A DNA stretch of 64,000 bases, taken from the NCBI GenBank assembly GCA_026874595.1, contig CM049320.1, positions 21,151,714 through 21,215,713 of the forward strand, written 5' to 3'. Below the pieces are notes generated by a model that did not search any database, had not been told where the DNA came from, and saw only the letters and a list, made by a program, of their open reading frames with translations. Below, in pieces: positions 11,535-24,099 of the stretch. The position numbers were made by a program, and so were the translations under genes. Positions within the stretch are counted from its first letter, which is position 1. The number at the start of each line of letters is the position of its first letter. The DNA is from Sipunculus nudus. Taxonomy: Eukaryota > Annelida > Sipuncula > Golfingiida > Sipunculidae.

Positions 11535-11769
11535 TTCAGAGTATCAGGTGATAGACAATGATATACCATTGATAATCCAAATATGCTTCTCATGGTATGT
11601 TTTAGGGGGACTAATTTGCATTAAGATTCCGTCAATTATAAGAAGGTGTCCCCGAACAAGACAACTAGAATACGACAAATTCCAGAAAATTCACGGCTAC
11701 TTTAACGGAGCGAAGTTTGAAAATATTCATCTGAAAGCAGCTACGTTATTAAAAACATTGGGAACCAAG
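11535..11769 (+). CDS. Candidate internal exon, unknown product
   Basis: A 235-nt stretch preceded by a good acceptor (TATTATTTTGCAG) and followed by AAG then GTACGC. One frame is open throughout when one leading base is spliced to the previous exon. It gives a hydrophobic patch (LIIQICFSWYVLGGLICIKI) and then a polar part (RRCPRTRQLEYDKFQKIHGY). I recognise no domain. I found no partner exon, and an open stretch of this size with chance splice signals is not rare in this window, so this is a weak call. Confidence 0.28.
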
Positions 11770-14200
11770 GTACGCGGTTGTAGTGTCTACAGAAAAGCAT
11801 GTAGTGTTATTTTGTGTCTGTGTTGTAAGGCGGTGCCTTAGGTTCGGCCGTTAACACAAACGTCAGTTATACCTTGGATTATCGGGACATCGTTCATTGC
11901 TGGCGATATTGTCGCTTCAATGCATCTTTGTTTATGTCACCGCTTTTAGCAAAACAATCAAAGCGCACATTACGGAGAAATTAAGAAGAGGGGGAAAGTA
12001 CTGCTCCTTGTAAATAGGGTCAACATCAAAGGAACAGAGAAAAAGATACCGCCACTCACATCCCAAAATATATTTTCTTTCCTTCACGTTTTCTTACGTT
12101 TTTATTCTGAGTCTCTGTTGTTAAGAACATTATTACCCAGAATGCTTTTATTTCTTACCCTTCTACTTAATCATATTGCATAATAATGCCGGCATTATTC
12201 TTTTGTTTTTTTCCTGTCAAGGAGATAAATAAAGCCGGGTCACCGGATTTATTCTTATTTGTAACACCTAGATGTTAGTAATTCTCTCCTGAAAATCTTC
12301 CCAGACAAGGGACATTTTTGTCGCTTTGAGTAAAAATGGCTTTCAGAGAATGTTTCGAAAGAGACAACCATTTCCGCAGCTGTGTTTGTGCTCTTTGCTT
12401 AAAATATTCTAAAAATAGAAAACTATCTTGTACGGTGACCTCAACTATTTTTTTTTCTGCTGATAAAAATTAACTTCACGTTTTATAAAACAGCTTAATG
12501 CTGTTATGTCGAGCTTTATTTTGATTCCCTTTTGTACGGCAATGCCACATATTGAACTTATAATAAATTGTATTATTACTATTATTATAATTATTTTTAT
12601 TTTTATTATAATATGTGATATGTATAATTCGTGACACAGCATGCTCTAAGGCACTTTCAGCTGTAAACAAAATAAATTTTAATACACAACGGCATTACTG
12701 ATTATGTGATAATTAAATGAGATAAATTCACGCAGTTATCTCCTGGTCAACTTGATACAGCGATAAAAATGTTTTTGAAAGCTAAAATGTGTCTTCCATG
12801 AGATATATGGGCATTGCATTACCTCGGTCTCGTTAAAGTTCACATTGACTGAAAAATATTACAATTTATGTGCGTGAAAGATAAACCAGTCTCGTTGGAG
12901 TTACTGATATAGTCGATTCTGTCAATTTTTATTTAAGAAGATTATAAAAAAAGCTGGCCTATAAAATTATTATCAATACAAATGATTGTCTGGTACGCCA
13001 CACTAAGTTTACGCTCTTTACACAGCGCTTTCCCATAGGCCAACTACCTATATCGTAAGCGCTGTTTGTTATGACCGTGTATCCTGAATCTCTACACCAG
13101 AGAGGTATTTTGGTCCAATCAGATGAGACCTTGTGCTGAAGACAACACGGTTTACCAGCCAAGCGAGGAATACACAGAGCCTATGTTGTTCATTTCGTTT
13201 TGAGTGACAACTCATCGCCCCGGCGACCGTTTGAACAGGCCACAGGCTCCGGGAGAATTGCCCCACACGTGCTTTCTGGGCGGAGCCTGATGCCCGTCGA
13301 GTGTTTGTTGATTCGCATTTGGTTGGCTGCTCGTCACATCAGCGGTTTTTTTTTTCAGCAGACAGGCCCATGTGCACCACCTGGTGTTTAAGTGCATTAT
13401 AAGCAGGCACCGCAAAAATCTGTAGCTTCTTTAGAAGCGCAAGATTTCCGCTGCCTCGGGAGCGTACACTAAGTTATGAAATCAGTCTTGGGACTATGTA
13501 TACATTAAACGGGGCGTCACCTACTCTTCGGCCTTGAGTATTGAAGAATAGGTTAGACCCCCAAAAATATCCATTAAAGTATTTCTTGAAGATTTTACGG
13601 TGATGGATTGTTCGGAAAAATCCCCGATAGTTCCTGATCTGTACAATAAAGGCTTAAAAGAATCAAAAACCTGAACAATCTGTTCAGACATTTACGTGCA
13701 TACCAATGAATGCAGAAGAAAGATCAAGACGCAAAATTAATCATTTATACATGTTATTGATTTTTGCTTTAATTCTCCTTGGGATTATATTTTACTAATG
13801 CATTGGTAAAAACAACATGGCGCCGAATCGTACTCACAAGAGTACGACTCTGGTGGATAGGGACTGTTTTTTCAAATAATCTTCTCCCTACAAGCACTTG
13901 GTCATCTAATTACGTCACTGGCGTAGGTGTAAATGAGTGAAAGGGCTCCGATATTGGCCAATGAAACATGTTGGATTACAGCTAGTTCATGGAAAATAAC
14001 GTAAGTGATGCGGAATGAATGGAATAATTTCCTGTAAGCAAACTTATTTTCAGTGTGAAAGAATGTCCTGTTCTCATATTGTGAAACAAAAATTGATTGG
14101 GGAGTTTGATGGTTGAGACAGGTACACCCGGCCGTCCAACAATCCTTATCTGGAAGAGGATTGTTTTGAATAGAAACAATTTCTCGCGAAAGGGTGTACA
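11770..14200. other. Unique DNA with a GC-balanced island, no gene recognised
   Basis: AT-rich apart from about 13010-13450, which is GC-balanced, repeat-free and contains a GC-box-like GGGCGGAGCC near 13280. An (ATT)n-like patch lies near 12560-12610. The island could be a promoter or enhancer, but nothing around it supports a gene start. Confidence 0.4.
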
Positions 14201-14202
14201 TC

Positions 14203-14770
14203 AGTCATAGCGAATATAAACAAATATCAGATTGAATTTGTTTTGTTGTCAGCATTTTGATTGATCGATCTGTTTAAGTTGGCTTTTCGCGATTATCGAT
14301 ATCTCTGACAAGAACATACATTAACTATAAATGCATTTTTACAATATTCTAAACTGTTACAAAAACTAACACGTTTTTTATTCTTATGAAAAATAAATAA
14401 AATCATAAAACCTATAAGAATCGTTATGTTGTATTATTTGTGTCATAATCGGTCTTTGTTATATGAGAAACTATGCAATATGTCATTTTGAGATTATATT
14501 ACAGCTAAAGCTTCATTTCAGACAAAAGTTGTAAAGCTTTACTGGAACACTATTCTGCAGGGTTTTACTGCAGTCATAGCGAATATAATCAAATATCAGG
14601 TTGAATTTGTTTTGCTGTCAGCAGTTCGATAGATCGATCTGTTCAAGATGGCTTTTTGCGATTATCGACATCTCTGACAAGAACCGACACTAACTATAAA
14701 TGCATTTGTACAGTATCCATATACTGTTACAAACACTTACACGTTTTAGATTATTCTTAATCTTACTCAG
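14203..14770 (+). repeat. Direct duplication of a ~195-bp unit
   Basis: 14203-14400 and 14573-14770 are clearly the same sequence: both start GTCATAGCGAATATAA, share GATCGATCTGTT and ATCTCTGACAAGAAC, and end near an ACACGTTTT phrase. They are offset by 370 bp. Identity is high but with many point changes. Confidence 0.8.
14405..14540 (+). repeat. Dispersed repeat copy shared with 16505-16675
   Basis: Shares TTTGTGTCATAATCGGTCTT, TTATATGAGAAAC and the AAGTTGTAAAGCT phrase with 16505-16675. It lies between the two copies of the 14.2/14.6 kb unit and may belong to the same larger repeat. Confidence 0.75.
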
Positions 14771-14980
14771 AAAGAACACAATGCAAGAAAATCAGGATAG
14801 TCTAACAATATATCTCAAAGCAAATTTGTCGAAGGATACAGGCTTTCTTTTTGGCGCCATCTAGACAGCATACTTTAGAATCCTATGGCTGTATTTTCTC
14901 ATCTACACTTATTTTCACACATATCACTTTGACATAAGAAAAGAAATCAATCATTAAATAAATAAATAACAAATTCCACT

Positions 14981-14991
<11 letters not shown>

Positions 14992-15040
<49 letters not shown>
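14992..15040. repeat. (TA)n microsatellite
   Basis: About 49 bases of alternating T and A after a short (CATA)n lead-in. Confidence 0.95.
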
Positions 15041-15043
<3 letters not shown>

Positions 15044-18000
15044 GCATGAAAACCTTCACTTTTGAATCCATTTCAACTAAATCTAAATTAAGCAACTTCA
15101 GGTTAAAGTTGCAGCGATTATGTTATAATACGCTTCAGGCACACCAGTACACCAGGGCATGTTTTAAGGAAAAGTTAAAACAGCACAAACCTTAAATCAT
15201 GCGTTCCACGTTAGGGTTATTCACCCTTTAAGGCCTAGGGCTGTGTCAATTTACCGCTTTATCGATTTATATCGATACGCCATATCAATACGTTTACCGA
15301 TACACTATGCATGTTATATCGTCGTATCCATGTAAAACAACACCTGCTCACAAATATAGATTGAAGTCATGCAACTCTAACCTTAACTGTAATTTGTGTT
15401 ATTTATCAAATTTAACTGCTTTTTATTTTTTATATTGGTCCTTAAAGACTTAAATAAGAACACGCATTGTCGTATGATCGACTAGATGAGGAATGCACCT
15501 ACACTTGTCGGTGTTTCCATGACAAGCCGGCTACTGTGAGCGATGATAGGCTAATCTAACATCCTTTTTTTATACGAAACACTTTTTTCCACAGAGCTTT
15601 TAAAGAAACGAGAAGCGTATCGCCAATACGTATCGGGCATCGCTCTAAGAATATCACATACGTACTGTACCAGATAGGCTGACCGACACCCAGCCCTAGT
15701 AAGGCCCAACAATAATATATTGACTGAAAGCCATCAGAAGTAGAGCCTTTTATTTTTACAGCTGAGCCATTATCCATTAATCTGTATATATAATGTGAAT
15801 TTTATGAATGAATTGTGAATAAAAATATGCAAAAATATACATAATTGTTACAGACATATAACAATGTTAATAAAGCCAGTTACCAGGTGTAGAGCCTTAA
15901 TATGAGTGATCAATGACATTTAATTATTTACTCGCATGAAAGTGGTTATTCAGGAACAAAACTTTAATTGAACTGCACAAATCATGAAGTACAACAGCAC
16001 ATTATAACTGGCCACATTTTGGTCTACTGCACGTTACAGTAACATGCCCTACAATGCACATGTTGGGGAACGTTGTTCAGTCGTTTAGCTACACAATCTT
16101 CATGTACCACGGGTACCCGGCTGTCTCGAAGCCCATACAACTATCACCGAAGCCAAATGGTAGTTTTTAAAAGGATTAAAGGATAACAGGTCTTCTCACT
16201 AGAGGTTTAATAACTGTTAACATTTGGACATCATGTAAGAAACTTATCAAGCTACCAACCCCTTCCAGGTGGATACTTTCACAGACTAAAAAATAAGATG
16301 GGAGTGCTTTATAAGTTTCAAATAAAATACTTATTTTGTACCATGCAGACCTAGAAACCTCCATACATTAACAGTTAAAAGAAGTGACGTCTGGATAGAT
16401 CTGTTTACGGGCTATATATATAATTTTAGCTTCTGCTGAGCCAACACTTTGTCTCAGACTCCTCAGTTCGTTAGTTTCAATTTTTTTTTTTTCATCCACA
16501 GATAATTATAAAACCTATCAGAGTCGGCATGTTGACAGAAAATGACGAACCTGGCTATGTTAATTTTTATTTGTGTCATAATCGGTCTTTGTTATATGAG
16601 AAACAATAAAAACCTGTCATTTTGATATTTATTACAGCTTAACCGTCATTTGAAACACAAGTTGTAAAGCTGTTTACCGCATGACTGAGTTAACAGGTTA
16701 TGTTACAGAGGCATCATTTTTTATATGATTATCATCAATCTTCGTATCAAGTAGATACATGGTAAAAACTGTGAAAGTTTTAAGTACATCATAAGGTTTG
16801 TTAAAATGAGTATCGTATTTCAAATTACCTGTCTTAAATCAAATAAGTGTACGTTCCACTTTGGATTACTCATTTATCAAACTTACATCAATGCAGGTAG
16901 CTGCACAAACTATTCTTCGGCAAATGGTTTTTTTATAAGCCTGCAAGTAAGCCAGGGTACAAGACAAGCTGACGATTAAATATCATTCTTCTATCAAACT
17001 TATGTTCTTTGTCGCTTAAACAATTTCAAATTGTCTGAAAATTTGCATTCCCTTGTTTCTACTCTTTTTTTATCTATTCCATTAAAGTTTCATTGAATAC
17101 CTCTCATAGTGTTAGGTTGAATAATCATGTCATATTATGAGCTAATGTTTTCTTGTGTGGTTTGTGTCCGAATGTTAAGCGAACAACTTAAAACAAACAA
17201 ACAGTTTCCATAACGTTATGACAGTAAACACATGGGCGGTCGATTTCAAAACCATATATGGGTGAATATAGGTTTATTTTATAAACTTAAAATTTAAAAT
17301 GGCAAATAATGTTTAATACAAATCATAGGTGTATTCTTGTGTGTTTAATTTTATATAATATGTAAAAATAAACATATTTTTGTTATTTAAATTCATGTGA
17401 CGTGACCTTCGACAAAAATAGGTATACCTTTCAAAGTTGTATAAAGAATGCAAACAAAGCAAACGAACGACGGCTAGAATCAAGGCCAAATATTAAAATA
17501 CATCTACAAAGCCACCGTTACTTAGTGCAAAAGTAAACTTATAATCATTCGGTCAATTTCTTAGCTGCATAAACCCCATATAATGGCGTTTCATTTTTTT
17601 GTGTTTTCCTGAAGTCTTTGGTCAAAATGCAGATTGACCCTTCAGAGAAACAAAATTCAAATAATAGCTGCAGAAATATAAACATCTGTTTAAAAGAATT
17701 AATCCTTTCAGACTAAGATGTTTCTGCTATTATTGACCAGTCCTACTAGAATTTGAATAACATATTATACAGCCATAATTCTTTATTTTATTAAACACGA
17801 TTAAAAGTTGAACCATATTTTAAATGTTTTATTCAAAATTCAATAACATGATATTCTTTCTAAATCACCCATTCATCAATTTGACATGCAGAAATTACCT
17901 GTACAATTGTCATATGGTATTCTTTGCGGAAGCCATTTTTAACATCAGCAAAAATTGTAGCACGTAGAAGTTGGACTCTCGTGAAATAGTATGGTTCAGA

Positions 18001-18430
18001 TGCCTGAACCAGCCAGAATCAAGTCTGAAAAATCACCATTTCAACCGTTAACACCATTTATGTATATAACATATTAAGTCGTCAGTCATGAATATTCATG
18101 AATATCTTTCAATCATCACTATGTTGGTGATCAAGTCCAAAGGAGTCAACTAGTTAACTATTTTGTTTTAATACACGCTGCGTGGTATGATGTAGCTTGT
18201 ACACAATTGTAGTTAGGTTTCCGATTCTGACAAAATTTTAATCTACATTTGTAGTTAATTTATACATTTTTCTCAAATAGCAAGAATCTAAGCCAACCAT
18301 TAGAACGACAGTCCTTGACATAAAGAGTACAGAGCTCGTACAGTTTATTGTTTATGCATCAGTTTGCGCGAGGCAACAATACACGGTCAGCGAGTGATAT
18401 ATAAATGAAAGTAATAAATACCCAAATAGA
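15041..18430. other. AT-rich DNA, no gene recognised
   Basis: Holds the second copy of the TCATAATCGGTCTT repeat at 16505-16675. Otherwise I see no repeat structure, exon pair or RNA gene. Confidence 0.45.
16505..16675 (+). repeat. Second copy of the 14405-14540 dispersed repeat
   Basis: Homology runs from ATAAAACCTAT-like sequence through TTTGTGTCATAATCGGTCTT to AAGTTGTAAAGCTG. Relative to the copy at 14.4 kb it has small insertions. Confidence 0.75.
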
Positions 18431-18439
18431 AATTTGCAT

Positions 18440-18710
18440 TCTAAGGAATGCAAGCCTCCGCCATATGGAAGTCCCTTTTGTGCATTAGTGACTTAACATT
18501 TGAAAATGTTCTGTGATGACGCTCCTGAATCCGGATCATATGCCATATCCGCACCAAAAATCTAATCAATTCCTCATTTGGTTATTGCCGAAATCCCCTG
18601 GAAATTACATGAGTTTCATTCATGACTGCGCGAGTTATATTGTGAACAGACACACAAACACATGCACAAGGGGATGAACGCCTTCCCTAATGGCGGAGGC
18701 AACAGTCGCA
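18440..18710. mobile_element. GCCTCCGCC-ended MITE-like repeat, copy 1
   Basis: Left end: ATTCTAAGGAATGCAAG, then GCCTCCGCCATATGG. Right end: GGGGATGAACGCCTTCC, then ATGGCGGAGGC. The GCCTCCGCCAT and ATGGCGGAGGC ends are inverted. Internal hallmarks are CCAAAAATCTAATCAATTCC and an ACAGACACACAAACACA stretch. Other copies are at 42268-42640 and 51105-51715. It codes for nothing. Confidence 0.7.
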
Positions 18711-19122
18711 GTATACTGTTAAAAAAGGTAAACAGTGCACATGCACCAGCAGCAGTGATCTGATTGAAGCCGCTAATTGGTTTCCTATGGCCGTGTTGAA
18801 ATTGCAACGTTGATCCCCCCAATGGTCCTGGGTGTAACGCTGGTAAATGTTTATCATGTTTTCATACCGTTTCATAATCATTTAGACAGTGACGGATCCA
18901 TATACGAGCTGAGTGGGCCGCAGGCCAGGGCTTCATTACCCAGGGGGCTTATGCCTCCTGTAAAAATACCAATAATATTATTTCAGTTGTGAGGATAAAA
19001 TGTCCAGATTTTATATTTGCTGTAATGTTTGCAAAAAGCCATGAATAACGGCGTAAGGTGTTTATTCAATTTCAATCGTTGCTAGCTTTATAAGTAAAAG
19101 GTTTGAACTTATTAACTTTATT

Positions 19123-19990
19123 AGGGCCCCGCTTGACAAGCGGAGCCCTAAAGTGATCACAGCGTCAGTCCGTCTTTCCGTCAATCCGTCCTTCCGTCAG
19201 TGACACTTTCTTTCGCGCACGATAACTCAACGACAACTTGATGCAGCCTTCTCAAATTCACAGGGATGATTGGTACCTATGAGGGCTCCTGACCTATAGA
19301 ATTACAGACCTTACAGAATTCCAAGATGGCCGCCACAGCCCGATCGCTGATTTTCTTTCGCGCGCGATACCTCAACAACAACCTTGTGCCGCTTTCCCAA
19401 ATTAGCAAGGATGATTGGTACCTATAAGGGCTCCAGACCTATTGAATTACAGACCTGTTGGAATTCGAATATGGCTACCACAGCCCGATCGCTTTTTTTT
19501 GTGCGCGATAACTCAACAACAACCTAATGCAGCTTTCCCAAATTTACAGGGGTGATTGGTACCTATGAGGACTACAGACCTATTGAATAACAGACTTGTC
19601 GGAATTCCAATATGTTTGCCACAGCCCGATCGCTGATTTTCTTTCGCTCGAGATAACTCAACAACAACCTGCTGCAGCTTTCCCTATTTCATAGGGATCA
19701 TTGGTGACTATGAGGGCTCCAGACTCCAGAATCCAGAATTACAGACTTGCTTAAAATCTACTATCGCCAACAGACTACATTATGTGATTTTCTATTGCAC
19801 ACATTATTTCAGACAATTCTTTAATGTTATTTGATCCAGTAGGATTTTTTCCCACATGCATATGGATAAAAACCTGTTTTTGATTGTCATATTTTTCAAA
19901 TTTAACTTAATTTTTCACCCACATGTAAACTAGTCCAGCACTACCAGAAATGCGGGGCCCTCTGAGGACCATTGTCCGACCACATCTAGT
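19123..19990 (+). mobile_element. Pearl/HINE-like non-autonomous element with tandem core
   Basis: Begins with a strong hairpin: AGGGCCCCGCTTG pairs with CAAGCGGAGCCCT except for one mismatch. A run of CCGTC repeats follows. Four core units of about 140-146 bp start near 19206, 19352, 19492 and 19637; each carries a GCGATAACTCAACAACAACC-like phrase and ends in a CACAGCCCGATCGCT phrase (altered in the last unit). A GCGGGGCCCT at 19952-19961 mirrors the start. Near the right end lie a small hairpin GGACCATTGTCC (19966-19977) and CTAG at 19986-19989. A leader, a variable tandem core, a trailer and a terminal stem-loop are the layout of Pearl elements of bivalves and other Helentron-derived HINEs. 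The family assignment is inference. Confidence 0.65.
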
Positions 19991-20094
19991 TAACAATATT
20001 TCTTTTAATGTTAAGGTTCAAGCATGTTTTCTTATTTTCATTGAGCAGATTAAAACATGAATACTACTAGTTTCTAAAGATAAGCCTAAGGTCT

Positions 20095-20470
20095 GAGAGC
20101 ACAGGGACTCAAGTTGAATGAAGCCAGCTATTCATATGCCTTTTATCTGTAGAAGTCATGTGATTTCTGGATTACTCTACATACCTATTAATTAACTGTA
20201 GAAAATTCCTGCTGAGGAAAGATTTATAATGCCATCTCTGTCGGATGAATTATCCAAGCTGTTAGTTAACACGGTACATGCGCCCGTGTTGACAAACAGA
20301 AACAAAATGTAACTGAAGGTGATTGGTTGCATATGAGTGGAAGTTTAAACGTCACTAGCTGAAAAATACAGCTACAAAACTCTGGTAGGTCTGACTTGGC
20401 ACCAGATGTGCTTGTTGAATTTGTTTTGAAATTTTTCTCGTTGGCACCCCCACATATTATAAACACGTAT
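20095..20470 (+). repeat. Dispersed repeat D, copy 1
   Basis: About 370 bp shared with 37635-37960. Common phrases are AGCTATTCATATGCC-like, TTTTATCTGTAGAA, TGTGATTTCTGGATTACT, AACTGTAGAAAATTCCTG, GGTTGCATATG and GCCAGATGT-like. A short third piece is at 59040-59125. No coding frame is conserved between copies. Confidence 0.7.
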
Positions 20471-22506
20471 TTTTAGTTAAGAGACGTGAGATATTAGAAT
20501 ACGTCCTTGTAATACCGACACTAAATTTCTACTGTCCGTGCACGACTCAAACATCATTGACCGGTAGGAACAGACGGATCGAAACCAGTTGTAACATAAG
20601 AATCTAATTGACTTATTGCGATTTATAACGAAGTGGAAACATCTGGAAACAACATCCGGGCATTAATACGTTGGAGCAACATAAAAAATTGAGAGTCTCA
20701 CATAATATATTTTAAATTATATTGACAGTCATGACACCGCACGCAGTCACCAATTAGATAAAGTCCTATTTGGCCATAAGAACATGCACATGCGTAACAA
20801 TTCTTACGATGGCGGAGGAATCTTCCGTGGACCCCTTTTGCATGGTACGATATCACCAGATAATTGGTTGAAATTGTCATGTAATTGACCGTATTGTACT
20901 GACTTTAATCAAACTGTTGTGTATGTAAAGCGACCTGAAGTTTTTATAAGCATAGAAAGATATAAGTGTGTTTGTTTTAGAATGTTACATTGTTTTCATT
21001 GTGGTCGAGAACTCGTCATGTAAGGTGAAAGAAACCAGAGCCCTGGCGGGACAAATGTTTCCCTAATACGGTTTTCATGAAATATTCATGTTTTTTTGTA
21101 TATGAGAAAATATGTAGAGAGATAATGATTTTTCAAAGAGCTTCCCTTGTTTTCAGAACGCAATATATACATTTGTACTTGTTTTATGAGAAGAAATCAG
21201 CGATCCAGATTGTTATATCTATGAGAATTACCTTGACCAACATTTAAGATCATATTGGGTTTGCCTTGACATTTTCTTTCGGTAGCCAACACAGAACTAT
21301 AATGGTTTCAAACGGAAACGTTTCTTACATTAAAGTGAGCAACAAACAGGGGGAAAATGTCATTTTATGAAATGTGGAAAGATTTTCTTTTGCAGCCGTT
21401 TATCTTTATATTGATATTAAAACCAAGTCACACAAATGTTATCAAAGGAAATACGTCTGTCGTTTACTCCTGCACGATGAGAAAATGGCAAATATCTCTC
21501 ATTGGATTTTTAGTCACAGAGAGTCCATCACTGGTAGAAGAGCGTTCTGACGTTCAATATGGAAAACTGGAGAATCGATACATTTTCCGAGTCGTTTATC
21601 CGCTATAATTGCTGTCATTTCGACACGTGCTCGATAGATACATCTTCCTAGGGCTGGCTACGCGAGTTTGGTTTTCCGCGCGTTTATTCCAAACGTCTAC
21701 CTGGTTGCTATTGATATCTGAAGCAAGCGTATTGAATAAGGGCGACCCAGCGTTCTTCTGCGAGTTATTCTCTGAGTATTTAACATTTTCTGGCCGTTTT
21801 TTTTTCTCATTCCGACTGCGTGTCGTGTTGCCTCTGTGATATTACACTCCCACATTTAAAAATATCCATACAAAAGACATCCCGATCTAAAGGTCATATA
21901 CGTATTATCAGGCGGTTTTCTTTGAGGCGTTGTCTGCACGGCTAGAGCTTCGTACAAAGCATGGCTTGTTAGTCGTCCCAAAATTTTCCGCGTCTCAGTC
22001 TGCGTTTGTTTGATGTCGGGGTTTCCCGGCAGTCCATATTCTATAATTCAGCTGACCTGTGAAGGATGGGGCTTCCATACTTAGACCAGTTAAACATCTT
22101 CCACCAGTGCTGTATACGGTTCTGTAAGCCTCAGTTTGCTGCTGTGTCTACACATTGATTTGTATCTCATTATGGCTCGTCGTCCGGTAAAAGGACGCTC
22201 ATCGAAAAATTGTATCCCTTACTTAAAAAAAAACATAAATTGATTTATAAAATTTGTACTGCATGTTTGAAAGATTTATAAAAGGGTCTTCAAGTTTTTG
22301 TTTTTTTTTAATATTAAAGAAAAACCTTCTTACATCCTCATTGTTGACATTTGACAAGGAGTTATAAATCTTACTACACGAGGTCTGTTTGAACTTACAA
22401 ACGCAGTCAACAGTTATTTACAAATGTTTATATATGACAAATCGAAGGAGATGTACTTGAATGCAAAACTGTGTCATCCTTCTCCTAGGGACACTTCTCA
22501 TAATAA

Positions 22507-22510
<4 letters not shown>
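20471..22510. other. Unique DNA with GC-balanced islands, no gene recognised
   Basis: Repeat-free, more GC-balanced stretches near 21540-21840 and 21900-22110 have the look of regulatory or other conserved sequence, but I see no splice-bounded exon. The open frames at 21357-21839 carry no known domain. Confidence 0.4.
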
Positions 22511-22554
<44 letters not shown>

Positions 22555-22652
22555 GCCTATATTACGTTTATATCTATGATCAATCGACGTATATTGTTCA
22601 TATATACATACATATATATATATTTATATATATATATATGTATATATATATA
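22511..22652. repeat. Two (TA)n-rich microsatellites
   Basis: Runs at 22511-22550 and about 22611-22652. A hydrophobic Ile-Tyr open frame across them is an artefact of the TA repeat. Confidence 0.9.
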
Positions 22653-23462
22653 GATATATTACATAACCTCTTTAATAATTGCAACTTAAAAAAAAAGTAT
22701 ACCGCTATAATGCTTAATATCTTTTAAATGACATACCTCAATATTATATATACAGTGGATCCGTATATAAGGTCATCTCAGAGGACAATAATTTTGCTCG
22801 AATAAACGAAAGTTCAGATATTCGCATGTAGATTATACTAACACTGCTCTGTTGTCATTTATCTGGTATTCATGGAAATCTGACTTCAGCACTAAGCCTT
22901 TAAGTTACCAGAGTTATCAGAAAGAGACATTAACAGTCAAATTAATTTCAGGACAACTTCCCTTTTGTGGAAATTTCGAATGGAAGGTTATAGTTTCGGT
23001 TCTCATAATTCAATTTCGTATAGACGGTGCTCGGCAGCTACACTATATTACGTGCACCTGTCAAATGAGTGAATCTCTTCAATACCTGCAACTTTCTATT
23101 ACGTATCTCTCTATCAGGTGTTATAAATACCAGGACATATCCAGGTTCCGCTATGGTTATGGTACACATTGCTTTTTAATTAAACATAATGTAATTCGTT
23201 TGTACATGTATATTACTGAGTTATGATTTTACGTCAATATTAAGCGGTTTCAACTAATAACGGGATGTAATTTCCAGCTTCAATCCTTTCAATCATACCC
23301 TTCCATGAAAACTTGTTTCCTTGAGATTTGCAATCCAACAAGGACGGACAGAAGTACCGCCCACGACAAGGACAGTGGCCAACGCCCAGATTTGCTAAAT
23401 ATTCTGCATTTTTTATTCGCCGACTATATACAATATGCAGAAAAATCTCGCTTACACGACAA
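22653..23462. other. AT-rich unique DNA, no gene recognised
   Basis: CAGTGGATCC preceded by TATA at about 22751-22762, followed by an AAGGTCATCTCAGAGGAC phrase, faintly recalls the end of a Tc1/mariner- or pogo-type MITE, but I cannot find the matching other end. The 124-codon open frame at 22852-23226 has no recognisable domain. Confidence 0.4.
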
Positions 23463-23872
23463 AAGTGTTCGTCTACGCGGGGTTGGTCGTCTACGCAGGG
23501 GTGGTCGTCTAAGTTGGGTGAGTCGTGTTAGGAGGGTACGTGGTCGCCTTAGCGGGGGTGGTCGTCTTAGAGGAGTAGTCTTAGGAGGGTACATGGTCGC
23601 CTTGGGGGGGGGGGGGGGGGGGGGGGTTGGTCGTCTTTGCTGGGTTAGTCGTCTTAGGAGGGTGCGTGGTCGTCTTAGCGGGGGTGGTCGTATTAGCTGG
23701 GTTAGTCGTCTTAGGAGGGTACATGGTCGCCTTGGGGGGGTTGGTCGTCTTAGCTTGGTTAGTCGTCTTAGGAGGGTGCGTGGTCGTCTTAGCGGGGGTG
23801 GTCGTCTTAGCTGGGTTAGTCGTCTAAGGAGGGTACGTCTAAGCGGGGTTGGAAGTCAAAGCGGGCTGGTCG
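23463..23872 (+). repeat. 19/57-bp GTCGTC minisatellite, block 1
   Basis: Built from ~19-bp pieces of the form GGTCGTCTTAGCNGGGT. Three differing pieces make a 57-bp unit. Because 57 is a multiple of three, long arginine/valine/glycine-rich open frames appear on both strands (up to about 248 codons); they are a by-product of the repeat. A run of 23 G lies at 23604-23626. Confidence 0.85.
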
Positions 23873-23888
23873 TAACCCCAAACTTAAT

Positions 23889-23894
<6 letters not shown>

Positions 23895-23983
<89 letters not shown>
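23895..23983. repeat. (TA)n followed by (TG)n
   Basis: A TA run interrupted once by GTA near 23938, then a pure TG run at 23961-23982. The same order recurs at 24863-24943 in the second duplicated unit. Confidence 0.95.
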
Positions 23984-24099
23984 ATATATTGATTATGAAT
24001 GTGATGTTTAATCAATATTCAACACTTTTTGTAATGTTTAATTACATTTGATCTGAACATGGAACATAATTATATAGAAAAACTTTCTGATAATTCCAT

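Noticed and set aside
22461-22727. Ile-Tyr repeat open frame; similar ones at 38591, 40984, 44067, 52433, 61482 and 62309
   Set aside because: Translation of (TA)n microsatellites, which contain no in-frame stop in two frames.
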